Shown piece after piece: positions 18,373 through 26,465 of a stretch of DNA of 64,000 nt. Within the stretch, counting starts at the first letter, position 1, and each line of letters begins with the position of its first letter. The notes under the pieces were generated by a model that saw nothing but the letters and a program-made list of their open reading frames with translations, did not search any database and had not been told where the DNA came from. The translations under genes were made by a program, and so were the position numbers. The stretch comes from Polycladospora coralii (lineage in GTDB: Bacteria; Bacillota; Bacilli; Thermoactinomycetales; Thermoactinomycetaceae). The stretch covers positions 1 to 64,000 of the forward strand of contig NZ_JACXAG020000009.1 of the NCBI RefSeq assembly GCF_014773435.2, read 5' to 3'.

Positions 18373-18576
18373 CTACTCTTTTATATCGTATCCTTGATCG
18401 GTTATCGTTTCTTTAATTTGCGCTAATTCAACTTGCCTTTCATCATAAGAGACTGATACCTTCTTAGTAGCCAGATCAATCTGTGCCTCTACCTCTATTT
18501 TTTCCAGTGCGCCTTTAATGGCATTTACACAATGATTACAAGACATACCTTCTACTTGTAACGTTTCCTTTTTCAT
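18373..18576 (-). CDS. copZ: Copper chaperone CopZ
   Basis: The protein has 67 residues from the ATG of MKKETLQ. GAGGGG lies 7 nt before it, and a TTG six bases upstream is rejected. It is a single heavy-metal-associated domain with VEGMSCNHCVNAIKGAL (C13/C16) binding Cu(I). It carries copper to CsoR and CopA in the cytosol. It stands between csoR and copA, but a structured 250-nt insert now separates it from copA. Confidence 0.95.
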   Translation of the reverse strand: MKKETLQVEGMSCNHCVNAIKGALEKIEVEAQIDLATKKVSVSYDERQVELAQIKETITDQGYDIKE

Positions 18577-18635
18577 CGTCAAACCCCTCTCTAATCGTTT
18601 ATCTTAACCATATTCCCCATCACCCAGTTTACCCT

Positions 18636-18944
18636 TTATTTCATCATCTTCTTCATTGTAATCAGAAGTTCATCGACCACTTCGGTTTCACCAGCTTGTA
18701 AGCGTTCTGTCACACAGCTACGCAAGTGTCCCTCAAGTAATATTTTACTCACACTATTTAACGCGGATTGCACAGCTGAAATTTGATTGAGTACATCGTC
18801 ACAGTACGTATCTTTTTCAATCAATCCCTTCACACCCCGAATTTGTCCCTCAATTCGATTTAAACGCGATGTTAGATTACGCTTCGTTTCTTCCGAATGA
18901 TGGCTTTTTCGCTCATGAGTGTGACAGCTATCTTTCTCATTCAT
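18636..18944 (-). CDS. csoR: Copper-sensing repressor CsoR
   Basis: The protein has about 102 residues, all-helical, with the Cys-His-Cys copper site (about C48, H73 and C77 from this start) in DTYCDDVLNQI and LLEGHLRSCV. Basic helix residues NRIEGQIRGVKGLIE fit the family. I prefer the second ATG (18944), 9 nt after GGAG. The first ATG (18950) is only 3 nt away. Cu(I) binding releases it from TACCC/GGGTA operators. Such boxes lie in its own promoter and before copA, so it is autoregulated. Confidence 0.95.
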   Translation of the reverse strand: MNEKDSCHTHERKSHHSEETKRNLTSRLNRIEGQIRGVKGLIEKDTYCDDVLNQISAVQSALNSVSKILLEGHLRSCVTERLQAGETEVVDELLITMKKMMK

Positions 18945-18967
18945 TCTCATTCACTCCTTCTATACGT

Positions 18968-18996
18968 AGTATAATATACCCCATAAGGGTATGCAA
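18968..18996 (-). promoter_or_regulatory. csoR promoter with CsoR operator in the spacer
   Basis: On the minus strand TTGCAT (18996-18991), a 17-nt spacer and TATACT (18973-18968) form a good sigma-A promoter. The spacer holds the operator ATACCCCATAAGGGTAT (18976-18992), so CsoR binding would block polymerase. Confidence 0.8.
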
Positions 18997-18999
18997 CCC

Positions 19000-19249
19000 C
19001 CTTTATTATCAATTATAAAAATCCATCTACTTCTAAGTGCAAATAGGTTAATTCGTCTACAATCCTTTAGAGAGCGCTACCCTATGATAAAAATGAATCC
19101 AGGTAAATAACTTCCACTTTATACGATTGAATCGGTCAGCATCAGTATGTGGATGACCAAAAACAAAATGAAATGTTAACCGATCTACTAAGTGCGCATG
19201 GCTTATTTCACAAAGATGTTATTGTGTAAAAAATTAATATTCGTATTTA
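19000..19249 (+). other. Intergenic stretch with a short coding-like relic
   Basis: Positions 19131-19229 are open and coding-like on the plus strand (QYVDDQKQNEMLTDLLSAHG and a short tail ending in TAA). There is a stop immediately before and no start or ribosome site. It may be the last 30 codons of a deleted gene. Nothing else is seen. Confidence 0.35.
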
Positions 19250-19279
19250 TTCAATTTTTCACATAATATTTGGTATAAT
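19250..19279 (+). promoter_or_regulatory. Probable promoter of the secreted phosphodiesterase gene
   Basis: TTCAAT (19250-19255), an 18-nt spacer and TATAAT (19274-19279) lie 38 nt before the ATG at 19318. Confidence 0.55.
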
Positions 19280-19317
19280 AAATTTGTTACATATAAAAAG
19301 GGATGGAGGAAACTGGA

Positions 19318-20622
19318 ATGCGATCAAAAATGAAAGCGCTTTCTATTCTATTAATAGTCATGTGTTTGTTTGCAGGTCCATTCTTCACAGCTCATGCACA
19401 AGAGGAAACAGATACTTTTAGCTTGCTCACCTACAATGTGGCTGGCTTATGGGATCCCATTTCACAATCGAACCCAGCTAAAAATACCAGTCAAATTAGC
19501 CCTAAGTTAAATGACTATGATATTGTACTCACCCAAGAAGATTGGAACTATCATCGAGATTTGGTAGCAGAAGCAAACCACCCTTATCAATCACAACATT
19601 CTGGAATTATGGGGATTGGTGATGGCTTAAATCGTCTCTCCAAATTTCCCTTCACTGCACACACAAGGGAGAGCTGGAATGCATGTAGTGGGATATGGAA
19701 CAACTTAAATGATTGCTTAACGCCAAAAGGATTCTCCTTTGCCCGTCACCAGATTGCCAATCACCTATATGTGGACATTTACAACCTGCATGCCGATGCA
19801 GGTACGTCTAGTCAAGATGAAGATGCACGCAACAACAATTTCCAACAAATCTTAGCTAAAATCGAACAATGGTCAAGTGGCCATGCCGTAATCGTAACCG
19901 GTGATTTTAATAGTCATTACTTCGCCGAAAATCAAGCACGCTATTTTATTGATGCCGGTTTCTCAGATGCATGGGTGGATATCGAGCAGAATGGACAATT
20001 TCCAGCGATTGGCGCGTATAAGGGAAGCGAAAGCATTGATAAAATCATATATCGCAGCGGTGATCATGTACGGCTTCAGGCACTCTCTCATACTAATCCA
20101 GAAAATGATTTCAAAGATCAAAACGGGAATGATCTATCCGATCACGATCCACGCGCTGCCGTTTTTCAGTATCAACTCCAACATACAGCTGCAAAAGTTA
20201 GCCCTATCGCCTTACGTTCAGCCCATAGCACCTATGTAGTAGCAGAAAATAGTGGAGGCAGTCAAGTCAATGCGAATCGTACCCGCATAGGGGATTGGGA
20301 AAAATTTGAGATTAGGCGTACACCTTCTGACTCAGACACCTGCATTAAAAATGGGGACCAAGTTTCCATCCGTACAAGTGGCGGATATTATCTACGGGCC
20401 AAGAGCAGTGGCGGGTTAGATGCACGCGCACTCCAAATAGGCAACTGGGAAAGATTCCATCTCGTAAACCATAGCGATGCATCCGGGTGTTTGGCAAATG
20501 GAGATCAAGTCTCACTAAAAAGCACGCATGGTAAATATGTGGTAGCCGAGAGTGATGGACGTGCACGCGCTAATCGAGACCAGATAGGCGCATGGGAAAA
20601 ATTTGTTGTTGAAATACAATAA
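19318..20622 (+). CDS. Secreted sphingomyelinase/DNase-I-like enzyme with beta-trefoil (fascin-like) tail
   Basis: The protein has about 434 residues. The start is the ATG of MRSKMKAL, since GGAGG lies 8 nt before it. The upstream ATG is part of that site. The signal peptide ends near AHAQ. The endonuclease/exonuclease/phosphatase fold runs from about residue 33 to 290: LLTYNVAGL, TQEDW, DIYNLHADAG, VIVTGDFNSH and LSDHDPRAA hold the metal and catalytic His/Asp set. The tail has three about 42-residue repeats (ALRSAHSTYVVAEN, SIRTSGGYYLRAKS, SLKSTHGKYVVAES), a fascin/ricin-like trefoil that probably binds surfaces. It could be a sphingomyelinase or another phosphodiesterase. The substrate is unproven. 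Confidence 0.8.
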   Translation: MRSKMKALSILLIVMCLFAGPFFTAHAQEETDTFSLLTYNVAGLWDPISQSNPAKNTSQISPKLNDYDIVLTQEDWNYHRDLVAEANHPYQSQHSGIMGIGDGLNRLSKFPFTAHTRESWNACSGIWNNLNDCLTPKGFSFARHQIANHLYVDIYNLHADAGTSSQDEDARNNNFQQILAKIEQWSSGHAVIVTGDFNSHYFAENQARYFIDAGFSDAWVDIEQNGQFPAIGAYKGSESIDKIIYRSGDHVRLQALSHTNPENDFKDQNGNDLSDHDPRAAVFQYQLQHTAAKVSPIALRSAHSTYVVAENSGGSQVNANRTRIGDWEKFEIRRTPSDSDTCIKNGDQVSIRTSGGYYLRAKSSGGLDARALQIGNWERFHLVNHSDASGCLANGDQVSLKSTHGKYVVAESDGRARANRDQIGAWEKFVVEIQ

Positions 20623-20625
20623 ATA

Positions 20626-20665
20626 AAAAAGACTGTACCCGGTCTGACTCAGGTACAGTCTTTTT
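20626..20665. terminator. Bidirectional intrinsic terminator
   Basis: AAAAAGACTGTACC (20626-20639) pairs with GGTACAGTCTTTTT (20652-20665) over 14 bp. It serves the secreted enzyme gene and the convergent LD-carboxypeptidase gene. Confidence 0.9.
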
Positions 20666-20675
20666 ACATCTCCAT

Positions 20676-21689
20676 CTAACGAAAGTGTTGGCGAATTTTT
20701 CCTTTTCCATTGTTATACTCTACTTCAGCATATGCGCCATTGATTAAGGTCATTTGAGGGGGAACGTGACCACAATCGATATCATAAATAATGGGAATTT
20801 GTAACTCGTCGGCAAGTTCCTTGTATAAAACTTCAATGGTATAGTTTTGTACAGGTGCATTGGCATCACTACGTCCAAATAAAATACCCGCACAACCTTC
20901 AAACCAACCTGCTAATTTCATTTGCATCAATGACCTTCTAAGACTGGTGGTAATTAATTCACAATTCTCAAAGTACCAGAGCAGTGGTTCATTCTGAGCA
21001 TGGGTTTCACGAAATTTTTTCACATCTCCATATGGTGTCCCGACTAGATGATGCAGCACATCGATACATCCCCCTAGAAGCCTTCCCTCAATTTTAACAA
21101 GATCTTTTTCGGTTGTTTTCCATATCGTCGGTTCATCTAAATGAAAAATATGAGGTGTCGGATTTTCAAACTGCCATTCTTTTTGATAGTGAGTGGATGA
21201 TACTTGCTCTATCCATTCTCCCTGCGCTGTAGATAGCACATTTATCCACTTAGCTGTTGTCTCATCCCAGCTTTCCCCACGCATATCGATGAGGTTCGTT
21301 CCATGTGCTGTAGCGGTTCCCGTTTTTAAGGTTATTGCGAGCAAAAGCAGGCTTGTATCTGAATAACCTAAAATCCATTTCGGCTCTATTTTTTCAAAAT
21401 CAATACGCTCCAAGATGTCGATTAATAACTCACCACCCCATGGCGGAATGATCAGATCGATCCCCGGATCAGTCAGCATGCCTTCTAATTCTTGCACGCG
21501 CTTTTCTGCAGGTGCTGATTTCGCCAGGTTTTGTGTCCAAGCCGTTTCACCAATCTGCACTTGAAAACCTTTTTTTTCCATATTATGCTGGGCCGTATGA
21601 AGTAGATGATGCAAATCAGTAGGTACCCCCGATGAAGGAGCTACGACACCAATTGTGGCATTATGTTTCAAAAATGGGTATGTAATCAC
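20676..21689 (-). CDS. LD-carboxypeptidase / MccF-like peptidase (S66 family)
   Basis: About 337 residues from a GTG start (VITYPFLKHN), 8 nt after AAAGGAG. The longer frame from 21755 has no such site. Signatures are IGVVAPSSGV, WILGYSDTSLLLLAI (nucleophile Ser), GTATAHGTNL, LLGGCIDVLHHLVGTP with the acidic partner, and YDIDCGHVPPQMTL with the catalytic His. S66 enzymes trim murein tetrapeptides or, as MccF, cleave microcin-C-like nucleotide peptides. This sequence resembles the MccF/YocD branch, so self-immunity or peptidoglycan recycling are both possible. It is cytoplasmic and monocistronic. Confidence 0.85.
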   Translation of the reverse strand: MITYPFLKHNATIGVVAPSSGVPTDLHHLLHTAQHNMEKKGFQVQIGETAWTQNLAKSAPAEKRVQELEGMLTDPGIDLIIPPWGGELLIDILERIDFEKIEPKWILGYSDTSLLLLAITLKTGTATAHGTNLIDMRGESWDETTAKWINVLSTAQGEWIEQVSSTHYQKEWQFENPTPHIFHLDEPTIWKTTEKDLVKIEGRLLGGCIDVLHHLVGTPYGDVKKFRETHAQNEPLLWYFENCELITTSLRRSLMQMKLAGWFEGCAGILFGRSDANAPVQNYTIEVLYKELADELQIPIIYDIDCGHVPPQMTLINGAYAEVEYNNGKGKIRQHFR

Positions 21690-21882
21690 GGTTTTCACTC
21701 CTTTGTGGGTATTTATAATATAATAGCAAATTTTATTATAAATACAAGTGGACAAGGGATTTATACTGAAATGATCTCGTTAAATTTACAAGTATAACGT
21801 AAATGATCACGCATTTTTTTAGATTAAATGTTCACCTTTACCGGTTTTGTCCGTTATATATATGAAAAAAGGAGGGGACTAT

Positions 21883-21975
21883 TTGAATAATGAGCTGACC
21901 GATCTTCTACAAGAGAAATCTCAAGTTATACATTGTATAACGATGTATAATGTGATACGATGTTCTTGTTCGTGA
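21883..21975 (+). CDS. Possible 30-codon small peptide, TTG start
   Basis: A TTG lies about 8 nt after AAAAAAGGAGG, an excellent ribosome site. It opens a 30-residue frame (NNELTDLLQEKSQ..., ending in CSCS). The frame runs through the probable promoter and operator of the next gene (21927-21951). It may be a real small protein, a leader peptide, or a remnant of a truncated gene. No family is recognised. Confidence 0.3.
   Translation: MNNELTDLLQEKSQVIHCITMYNVIRCSCS
21927..21951 (+). promoter_or_regulatory. PadR-type operator candidate over a TATAAT box
   Basis: TATACAT (21927-21933) and ATGTATA (21943-21949) form a perfect 7-bp inverted repeat with a 9-nt spacer, resembling PadR sites (TACAT-N8/9-ATGTA). 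TATAAT (21946-21951) overlaps the right half. The operon downstream encodes a PadR protein, so autoregulation is likely. Confidence 0.55.
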
Positions 21976-21999
21976 TTCTAGATTGCTGGAGGGTTTGAT

Positions 22000-22734
22000 A
22001 TGGCGAATAATATCGAGCAGTTTGTGCACAGAATCGTCGATCAATTAAACTGTGATTCACGAGAAAAAGAAGACCTCGCAGAGGAATTAACCTATCATTT
22101 ACAGCAACGTATAGATGACTATCTAAATGAAGGTTTTACTGAAGAAGAAGCTATCCAAAAATCCATAGCTGAATTTGGAGATGATCAAACACTAAAGGTT
22201 GGTTTTCAAAACGCATTTGCTCGCTATACCACCATTCTAAATGTAAGTTTATGGATTGGGTATGTAATCTATTTGATTAGCATTTTGTACGAGTTAATCT
22301 TATCTCGTTTTTGGAGTCGTAACTCCTTGTTTTATTTCCCACCCGGCACAGATTCCATTTGGCAAATCGAAGTTTGGAAGATAAATGCAAACTTCATCCC
22401 ATTACAAAACACCATTAATTACCTTACAGGCATTGAACGCTATAATCTTGACATCATTCTTTATAACACGTTTGGTAATGTGCTCATTTTTATCCCACTC
22501 GGTATATTTATCGCCCTTCTATTTAAAAAAGTAGCTCGTTTATCGATCATCACGCTGTTTGCCATGAGTTTAAGCACCTATATTGAAGTCACACAATTTT
22601 TTCTCCAAATCGGTCAATTAGATATTGACGACGTCCTTTTAAATACACTTGGAGCTATGCTAGGATATTTCTTAGTCCGTGGTATTGAAATTTCTATAAA
22701 ATCATACAAGAAAGCGAGAGCGCTTTATGGATAA
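22000..22734 (+). CDS. VanZ-family membrane protein with permease-prefix domain
   Basis: The protein has 244 residues. The N-terminal helical segment (about 1-65, EKEDLAEELTYHLQQRIDDY...EEEAIQKSIAEFGD) is the permease prefix/HAAS type often found in PadR-linked membrane proteins. Four to five transmembrane helices follow with the VanZ pattern IIYNTFGNVLIFIPLG-like (ILYNTFGNVLIFIPLG), IEVTQFFLQIGQLDIDDVLLNTLGAMLGY. VanZ proteins are linked to glycopeptide tolerance and envelope stress, and the mechanism is unclear. GGAGG precedes the ATG. It overlaps the padR-like gene by 8 nt. Confidence 0.8.
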   Translation: MANNIEQFVHRIVDQLNCDSREKEDLAEELTYHLQQRIDDYLNEGFTEEEAIQKSIAEFGDDQTLKVGFQNAFARYTTILNVSLWIGYVIYLISILYELILSRFWSRNSLFYFPPGTDSIWQIEVWKINANFIPLQNTINYLTGIERYNLDIILYNTFGNVLIFIPLGIFIALLFKKVARLSIITLFAMSLSTYIEVTQFFLQIGQLDIDDVLLNTLGAMLGYFLVRGIEISIKSYKKARALYG

Positions 22735-23077
22735 AGAAATCATGAAGGGAAGTATTGATATTCTCCTGCTCACACTTCTACAATCACAAGATCGATACGG
22801 ATACGAAATCGTTCGTATGTTGAAAGAACAAAGCCAAGATTTATACAATATGAGTGAAGGCACACTGTACCCCGCTCTCAAAAGATTAGAAAAAAAAAAT
22901 TGGCTTGAATCTTATTGGGATAATGGAGAAGTTGGTGCACGAAGAAAGTATTATCGCATCACAGAAGATGGTAGAAAAGAACTTAAACGAAAGCTAACCG
23001 AATGGGAGAAAGTGACTCATTTAATCCATGTTTGTGCAGAAGGAATCTCTAAGAAAAAGACTTCCATTGTCGAATAA
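22727..23077 (+). CDS. PadR-family transcriptional regulator
   Basis: The protein has 116 residues. The winged-helix N-terminal domain reads KGSIDILLLTLLQSQDRYGYEIVRML, NMSEGTLYPALKRLEKKNWLESYW and RRKYYRITEDGRKELK, the classic PadR pattern. A C-terminal dimer helix follows. It starts within the VanZ-like gene (8-nt overlap), so the two are translated together. It probably represses its own operon through the TATACAT-N9-ATGTATA site at 21927-21949. PadR repressors commonly respond to envelope-active compounds, but the ligand here is unknown. Confidence 0.9.
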   Translation: MDKEIMKGSIDILLLTLLQSQDRYGYEIVRMLKEQSQDLYNMSEGTLYPALKRLEKKNWLESYWDNGEVGARRKYYRITEDGRKELKRKLTEWEKVTHLIHVCAEGISKKKTSIVE

Positions 23078-23112
23078 AAAGCTACTCCTTTCTATGAGTA
23101 GCTTTTTATTCG
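23071..23112. terminator. 16-bp bidirectional terminator
   Basis: CGAATAAAAAGCTACT (23071-23086) pairs perfectly with 23097-23112. It spans the stop codons of both convergent genes. Confidence 0.9.
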
Positions 23113-23564
23113 ACTAACCCAAATTTATTTTTCAACTGTTCAGTCCGATAATCGAATAAACGCGCGATCTTTTTCCGAATTAAAATCTCATTTGTCCATA
23201 TACCTAGCTTTCCAAACGGAACTTGGTAATCAATTTCATCGGTTACTTCTATGCCATTTTTCACTTCTCGAAATGAATGATGATGTTGCCAGCTAGCAAA
23301 GGGCCCTTCTACTTGTCGATCAATAAAATAAGATCTCTCCCTCACTTCTACAATCTCACTTTCCCATTTCACCCGTAATAGCGGCAATGGATTCACTTGG
23401 CTGATAAAGCGTTTCCCTTCACTTACTGCCGATGTACCCTCTATTTCTAAATTTAGCTGCATCTCCGCTGGTGTTAATTCATATAAGCTTTTTATATCAC
23501 TGAAAAAAGCCCAAGCATCTTCCATTTCCACTGGGATGGTTAATGTTCGTATAAATCGATGCAT
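23106..23564 (-). CDS. SRPBCC-fold ligand-binding protein (cyclase/dehydrase-like)
   Basis: About 152 residues from the ATG of MHRFIRTL (GAGAGGG just upstream). The longer frame from 23585 starts before that site. The pattern IPVEMEDAWAFFSDIKSLYELTPAEM, then a long beta region with FIDRQVEGPFASWQHHHSF and a C-terminal helix, is the START/SRPBCC helix-grip fold (COG4276-like). These cytosolic proteins bind hydrophobic ligands. No specific ligand or reaction can be read from the sequence. Convergent with the padR-like gene. Confidence 0.75.
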   Translation of the reverse strand: MHRFIRTLTIPVEMEDAWAFFSDIKSLYELTPAEMQLNLEIEGTSAVSEGKRFISQVNPLPLLRVKWESEIVEVRERSYFIDRQVEGPFASWQHHHSFREVKNGIEVTDEIDYQVPFGKLGIWTNEILIRKKIARLFDYRTEQLKNKFGLVE

Positions 23565-23690
23565 TTTTACACCCTCTCTTCTCATGAAATCCCACTCATT
23601 TCACAGTGCCCATCCACTAAAGCAATGATACACTGCCAGAGCAAGTTTGTCTCGCTTCCTCATACCAGAGCTCTGAACATCTAGTAAAAA

Positions 23691-23822
23691 TAACCGCGAG
23701 TCCCTCATAAAATCATTGAGAGATTTGCGGTTTTGCATTTATCTATGTCGCACGTCGGGGAATCAGGTGTATACGCTAGCTTACCTGATTAAAGCTCCAC
23801 TTATAGCAGTGGGGGGTCTGAA
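23691..23822 (+). ncRNA. Structured non-coding segment, possible IS605-type right end
   Basis: A strong hairpin (AACCGC...GCGGTT, about 23691-23732, 16 bp with one mismatch and G.U pairs) is followed by TCGGGGAATCAGGT. A hairpin of CAGGT/ACCTG and then AAGCTCCACT-loop-AGTGGGG run into GGGTCTGAAC at 23822. The final part has the shape of IS200/IS605 right ends and omegaRNA scaffolds. No tnpB is present, so it would be an orphan relic. The first hairpin could equally be an ordinary terminator. Confidence 0.4.
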
Positions 23823-23828
23823 CCCAGC

Positions 23829-24263
23829 CTAGAGATCATTTTCATTCTGAAAATTAAGTTGCCAATGAATACTAAATTTGTCTTTAAGGACAGCAAATTG
23901 AGCCCCCCAAAATACATCTTGGAGTGGCATTTGAATTTCACCACCTTGAGACAGACGCTCTAGCAAACGCTTAATTTCTTCTTCACTTTGACACTCGATG
24001 GTAAGAGATATGTTCCCTCCGTCTTTTCCAACTGCGTCAGAACAATATAAGATTTGATCGTGAATGCGAAATTGGGCATGCAATACTTTTCGTTCATAAC
24101 CAGGGGGAATCGGAAAATCTAAATTCGCTTCCTCATCTTGATAACGCATGAGGCCCATCACTTCTCCATCACCAAATGCATCCATATAAAATTGCATGGC
24201 CTCTTCCGCTAAACCATTAAACATGAAATAGGGTACAATTTTCTGATTTGAGATTTCACCCAA
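23829..24263 (-). CDS. PhnB-like VOC-superfamily protein
   Basis: The protein has 144 residues from a TTG start (TTG GGT GAA) with AAGGGG 9 nt before it. The sequence KIVPYFMFNGLAEEAMQFYMDAFG, MRYQDEE, KVLHAQFRIHDQILYCSD and DVFWGAQFAVLKDKFSIHWQLNF is typical of the PhnB/glyoxalase-like (3-demethylubiquinone methyltransferase-like) family. Members of the fold bind a metal or small ligand, and the role of this branch is unknown. It is cytoplasmic and transcribed alone. Confidence 0.85.
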   Translation of the reverse strand: MGEISNQKIVPYFMFNGLAEEAMQFYMDAFGDGEVMGLMRYQDEEANLDFPIPPGYERKVLHAQFRIHDQILYCSDAVGKDGGNISLTIECQSEEEIKRLLERLSQGGEIQMPLQDVFWGAQFAVLKDKFSIHWQLNFQNENDL

Positions 24264-24316
24264 TGTTATACGCCCCTTACATCATAGTATGAACTGACTA
24301 GCTTCGACATAGGGAT

Positions 24317-25273
24317 CTACAAGTCCTGTTTCATTTCTGAATTATTATAATTTTTAATAGGTACTGGTTCATTCTTTTCTAATTGTAATTTGAGTTGCAT
24401 AATTTCCGTTATATCATCCGGATAGTCTGCAGCTATTCTAGGCACCATGTAAAATAAATATTTTAGCGTAAGATTTGCTCGTTCTATGGCAAGATGCCTA
24501 TAATTCGATTCTTGTAACAACCCAACCTGTAATCCATATAACACCATATGAAAATAGTCAATCGTACCTCCAATCAGCATTTTATCGCTTAATGCTTGTT
24601 GTTCTGGGTGTTTACGAAAATAACTTAATCCTTCTGCTATGTAAATCATATCCCCTTCTAGCAAAAGATTGAGCCATGTTGCCATATCGACATTACATCG
24701 ATAGCGCCGGCCTGCAAATGTGCCAAAAGGCTCTTTTAAATATTTTTTGCGAAATAGGACAGTCGTCGGCTCACCCATACAATTGCCTGCTCCCATCATA
24801 TAGTCAGCGAAACATCGACCGATGATCACCATATCTCGATCAAAAACCGGTCTAGTTTGGGGAATATCGTCTTGTATTTTCCCATTTCCATCAATAATAT
24901 GCCTTCGAGAAGTGATCAGAGCCAATTTTTCTTCTTTGTCATTCTTAAAGTAAGCCATCATTTTTTCAATTTTAGTGGGGGCAAATAAGTCATCATCCAT
25001 TAGATAATTAATATACTCTCCCTGAGCTCGTTCAAATAGTTTTAGGTCATTATCAAACTGCCCTAATCTAGTCTCATTATGATAATATTTGATTTGTGGG
25101 AATTCTCTTAAGTATTTTTGTATAAGTCTCTCGGTATCATCATTTGTACTATCATCACAAATCACAATCTCTATATTCGAATAGGTTTGTGCTAAAACAC
25201 TATTTAATGCTTCTCGAAACCATTTTGGACGATTAAAAGTTGGAATTAACACGCTTACCAAAGGATCAGCCAT
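24317..25273 (-). CDS. Family 2 glycosyltransferase
   Basis: The protein has 318 residues. The GT-A fold starts VSVLIPTFNRPKWFREALNSVLAQTY, with EIVICDDSTND for nucleotide binding and the DxD metal motif in NYLMDDDLFAPTKIEKM. The C-terminal helical part is family-typical. It lacks a membrane anchor and would transfer a sugar from a nucleotide donor to an unknown acceptor in the cytosol. GGGAGG lies 10 nt before the ATG. No surface-polysaccharide genes flank it, so it is an isolated enzyme. Confidence 0.85.
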   Translation of the reverse strand: MADPLVSVLIPTFNRPKWFREALNSVLAQTYSNIEIVICDDSTNDDTERLIQKYLREFPQIKYYHNETRLGQFDNDLKLFERAQGEYINYLMDDDLFAPTKIEKMMAYFKNDKEEKLALITSRRHIIDGNGKIQDDIPQTRPVFDRDMVIIGRCFADYMMGAGNCMGEPTTVLFRKKYLKEPFGTFAGRRYRCNVDMATWLNLLLEGDMIYIAEGLSYFRKHPEQQALSDKMLIGGTIDYFHMVLYGLQVGLLQESNYRHLAIERANLTLKYLFYMVPRIAADYPDDITEIMQLKLQLEKNEPVPIKNYNNSEMKQDL

Positions 25274-25360
25274 GAAAATGAACCTCCCACTCCTGACATG
25301 ATAAAAAAGCCTCTACTTCTATATATATGATTACACATTTAAAGTATTCGAATTAGAATG

Positions 25361-25393
25361 ATGAGGCAACACGAGCTTGGCAAGTTGCCTCAT
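25361..25393. terminator. Hairpin at the end of the SGNH pseudogene
   Basis: ATGAGGCAAC (25361-25370) pairs with GTTGCCTCAT (25384-25393). On the minus strand it begins at the stop codon of the decayed hydrolase gene, as expected for its former terminator. Confidence 0.6.
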
Positions 25394-25790
25394 GGGCACT
25401 TCAGATTAGATCGTTTGTATCCCATCGAATTGGGGTGCACACAATCTGTTGATAGATATGTAAGTTCTTTGGAAAAGGAATGATTCCACATATCAAAAAA
25501 TAGAACATCATACTGTGAGATTTGATTCTGACTCACAATAATGGCTTTTAAAGCTTTCTTTTTATCCGCAGGTTCTGAAAAGTCGGGTGTGTTGCCCGTG
25601 ATAATAGTCAGCTTCCTAACATCTCTGCCATGTTCTGTTTATACACATCAGGCACCTGCAATTATACTAACGACGGTTTGTGTTGATTACGCTTTCTTCA
25701 GATGCTCCTTGATATTCCCTTGCTACAAACTTTTCCCAAATTTACGATCTACCCTCTCATTTATTTCCCAAGAAATAATAGGTCTTATTA
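25390..25790 (-). pseudogene. Decayed SGNH/GDSL-type hydrolase
   Basis: On the minus strand one frame reads VRKLTIITGNTPDFSEPADK, then KKKALKAIIVSQNQISQYDV, then LFFDMWNHSF, and near its end TDCVHPNSMGYKRSN before a TGA at 25390. The D-x-x-HPN-x-x-GY block is the C-terminal Asp-His signature of SGNH/GDSL esterases. Upstream pieces (FVAREYQGASEESVINTNRR, STQTVVSIIAGA) lie in other frames with several stops. The ATG-rich plus-strand frame over the same DNA (25541-25801) is only its shadow. The gene is dead. Confidence 0.6.
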
Positions 25791-26399
25791 CGAATTTTTA
25801 ACTCTAAAGTTACGTAGTTGATTCATAATTTCTTGGCTGATATAAGTTTGCTGTTCACTTGTCTTCATGTCTTGTGGGGGGTAAATCGGCTCCCCAATCT
25901 CAATCGTTACTTTTGTAGGGCGAATGAATAACTTTCCTTTCGGGAGCGCTGCTTCCGATCCCGAAATAAAAAAGGGAAGTACGGGACAATTGGCTTTTAC
26001 TGCAAAATAAGCAGCTCCTTGCTTTAATTCACCTAGTTCCTCCGCACTTCCTTTACGTGCTCCCTCTGGAAAAAGCCCGATCACTTCTCCATCTTTTAAA
26101 TATTGAATCGCTGTTTTGATGGTTTTAATACTCGGTTTTTCACGATTGACAGGAAAGGCGCCAAGCGCTCTAATCAATTTGGCTAAACCGCTATGATTAA
26201 ATAACTCCTGCTTAGCCATATAGTGAACCGGGCGAGGACATGCACCCCCTATATATACGGGATCAAGATTACTAATATGGTTTCCAATGATGACTAAACC
26301 ACCTTCAGTAGGCACTCGTTTCCTTCCAATAATATCTACGCGATGGTACAGAGATAAAAAACTACGTACAATACCTTTCGCTATTGGATAAAGTTGCAT
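25788..26399 (-). CDS. plsC: 1-acyl-sn-glycerol-3-phosphate acyltransferase
   Basis: The protein has 203 residues. The acyltransferase motifs are NHISNLDPVY (HX4D), AFPVNREKPSIKT and FPEGARKGSAEELGELKQGA, and it has an N-terminal membrane-associating helix. It adds the second acyl chain to make phosphatidic acid at the inner membrane face. AGGAGGTCAAATC precedes the ATG. It is a single-gene unit here, and its 3' end touches the decayed SGNH gene. Confidence 0.9.
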   Translation of the reverse strand: MQLYPIAKGIVRSFLSLYHRVDIIGRKRVPTEGGLVIIGNHISNLDPVYIGGACPRPVHYMAKQELFNHSGLAKLIRALGAFPVNREKPSIKTIKTAIQYLKDGEVIGLFPEGARKGSAEELGELKQGAAYFAVKANCPVLPFFISGSEAALPKGKLFIRPTKVTIEIGEPIYPPQDMKTSEQQTYISQEIMNQLRNFRVKNS

Positions 26400-26465
26400 G
26401 ATTTGACCTCCTTAACCTAGTACAGAATGAAAGATACTTTTACTATAATATATCTCTCGCGTGAT

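Noticed and set aside
25541-25801. 86-codon plus-strand frame beginning MAFKAFFLSAG
   Set aside because: It is antisense to the SGNH-hydrolase pseudogene, whose minus-strand frames carry the recognisable motif. There is no ribosome site.
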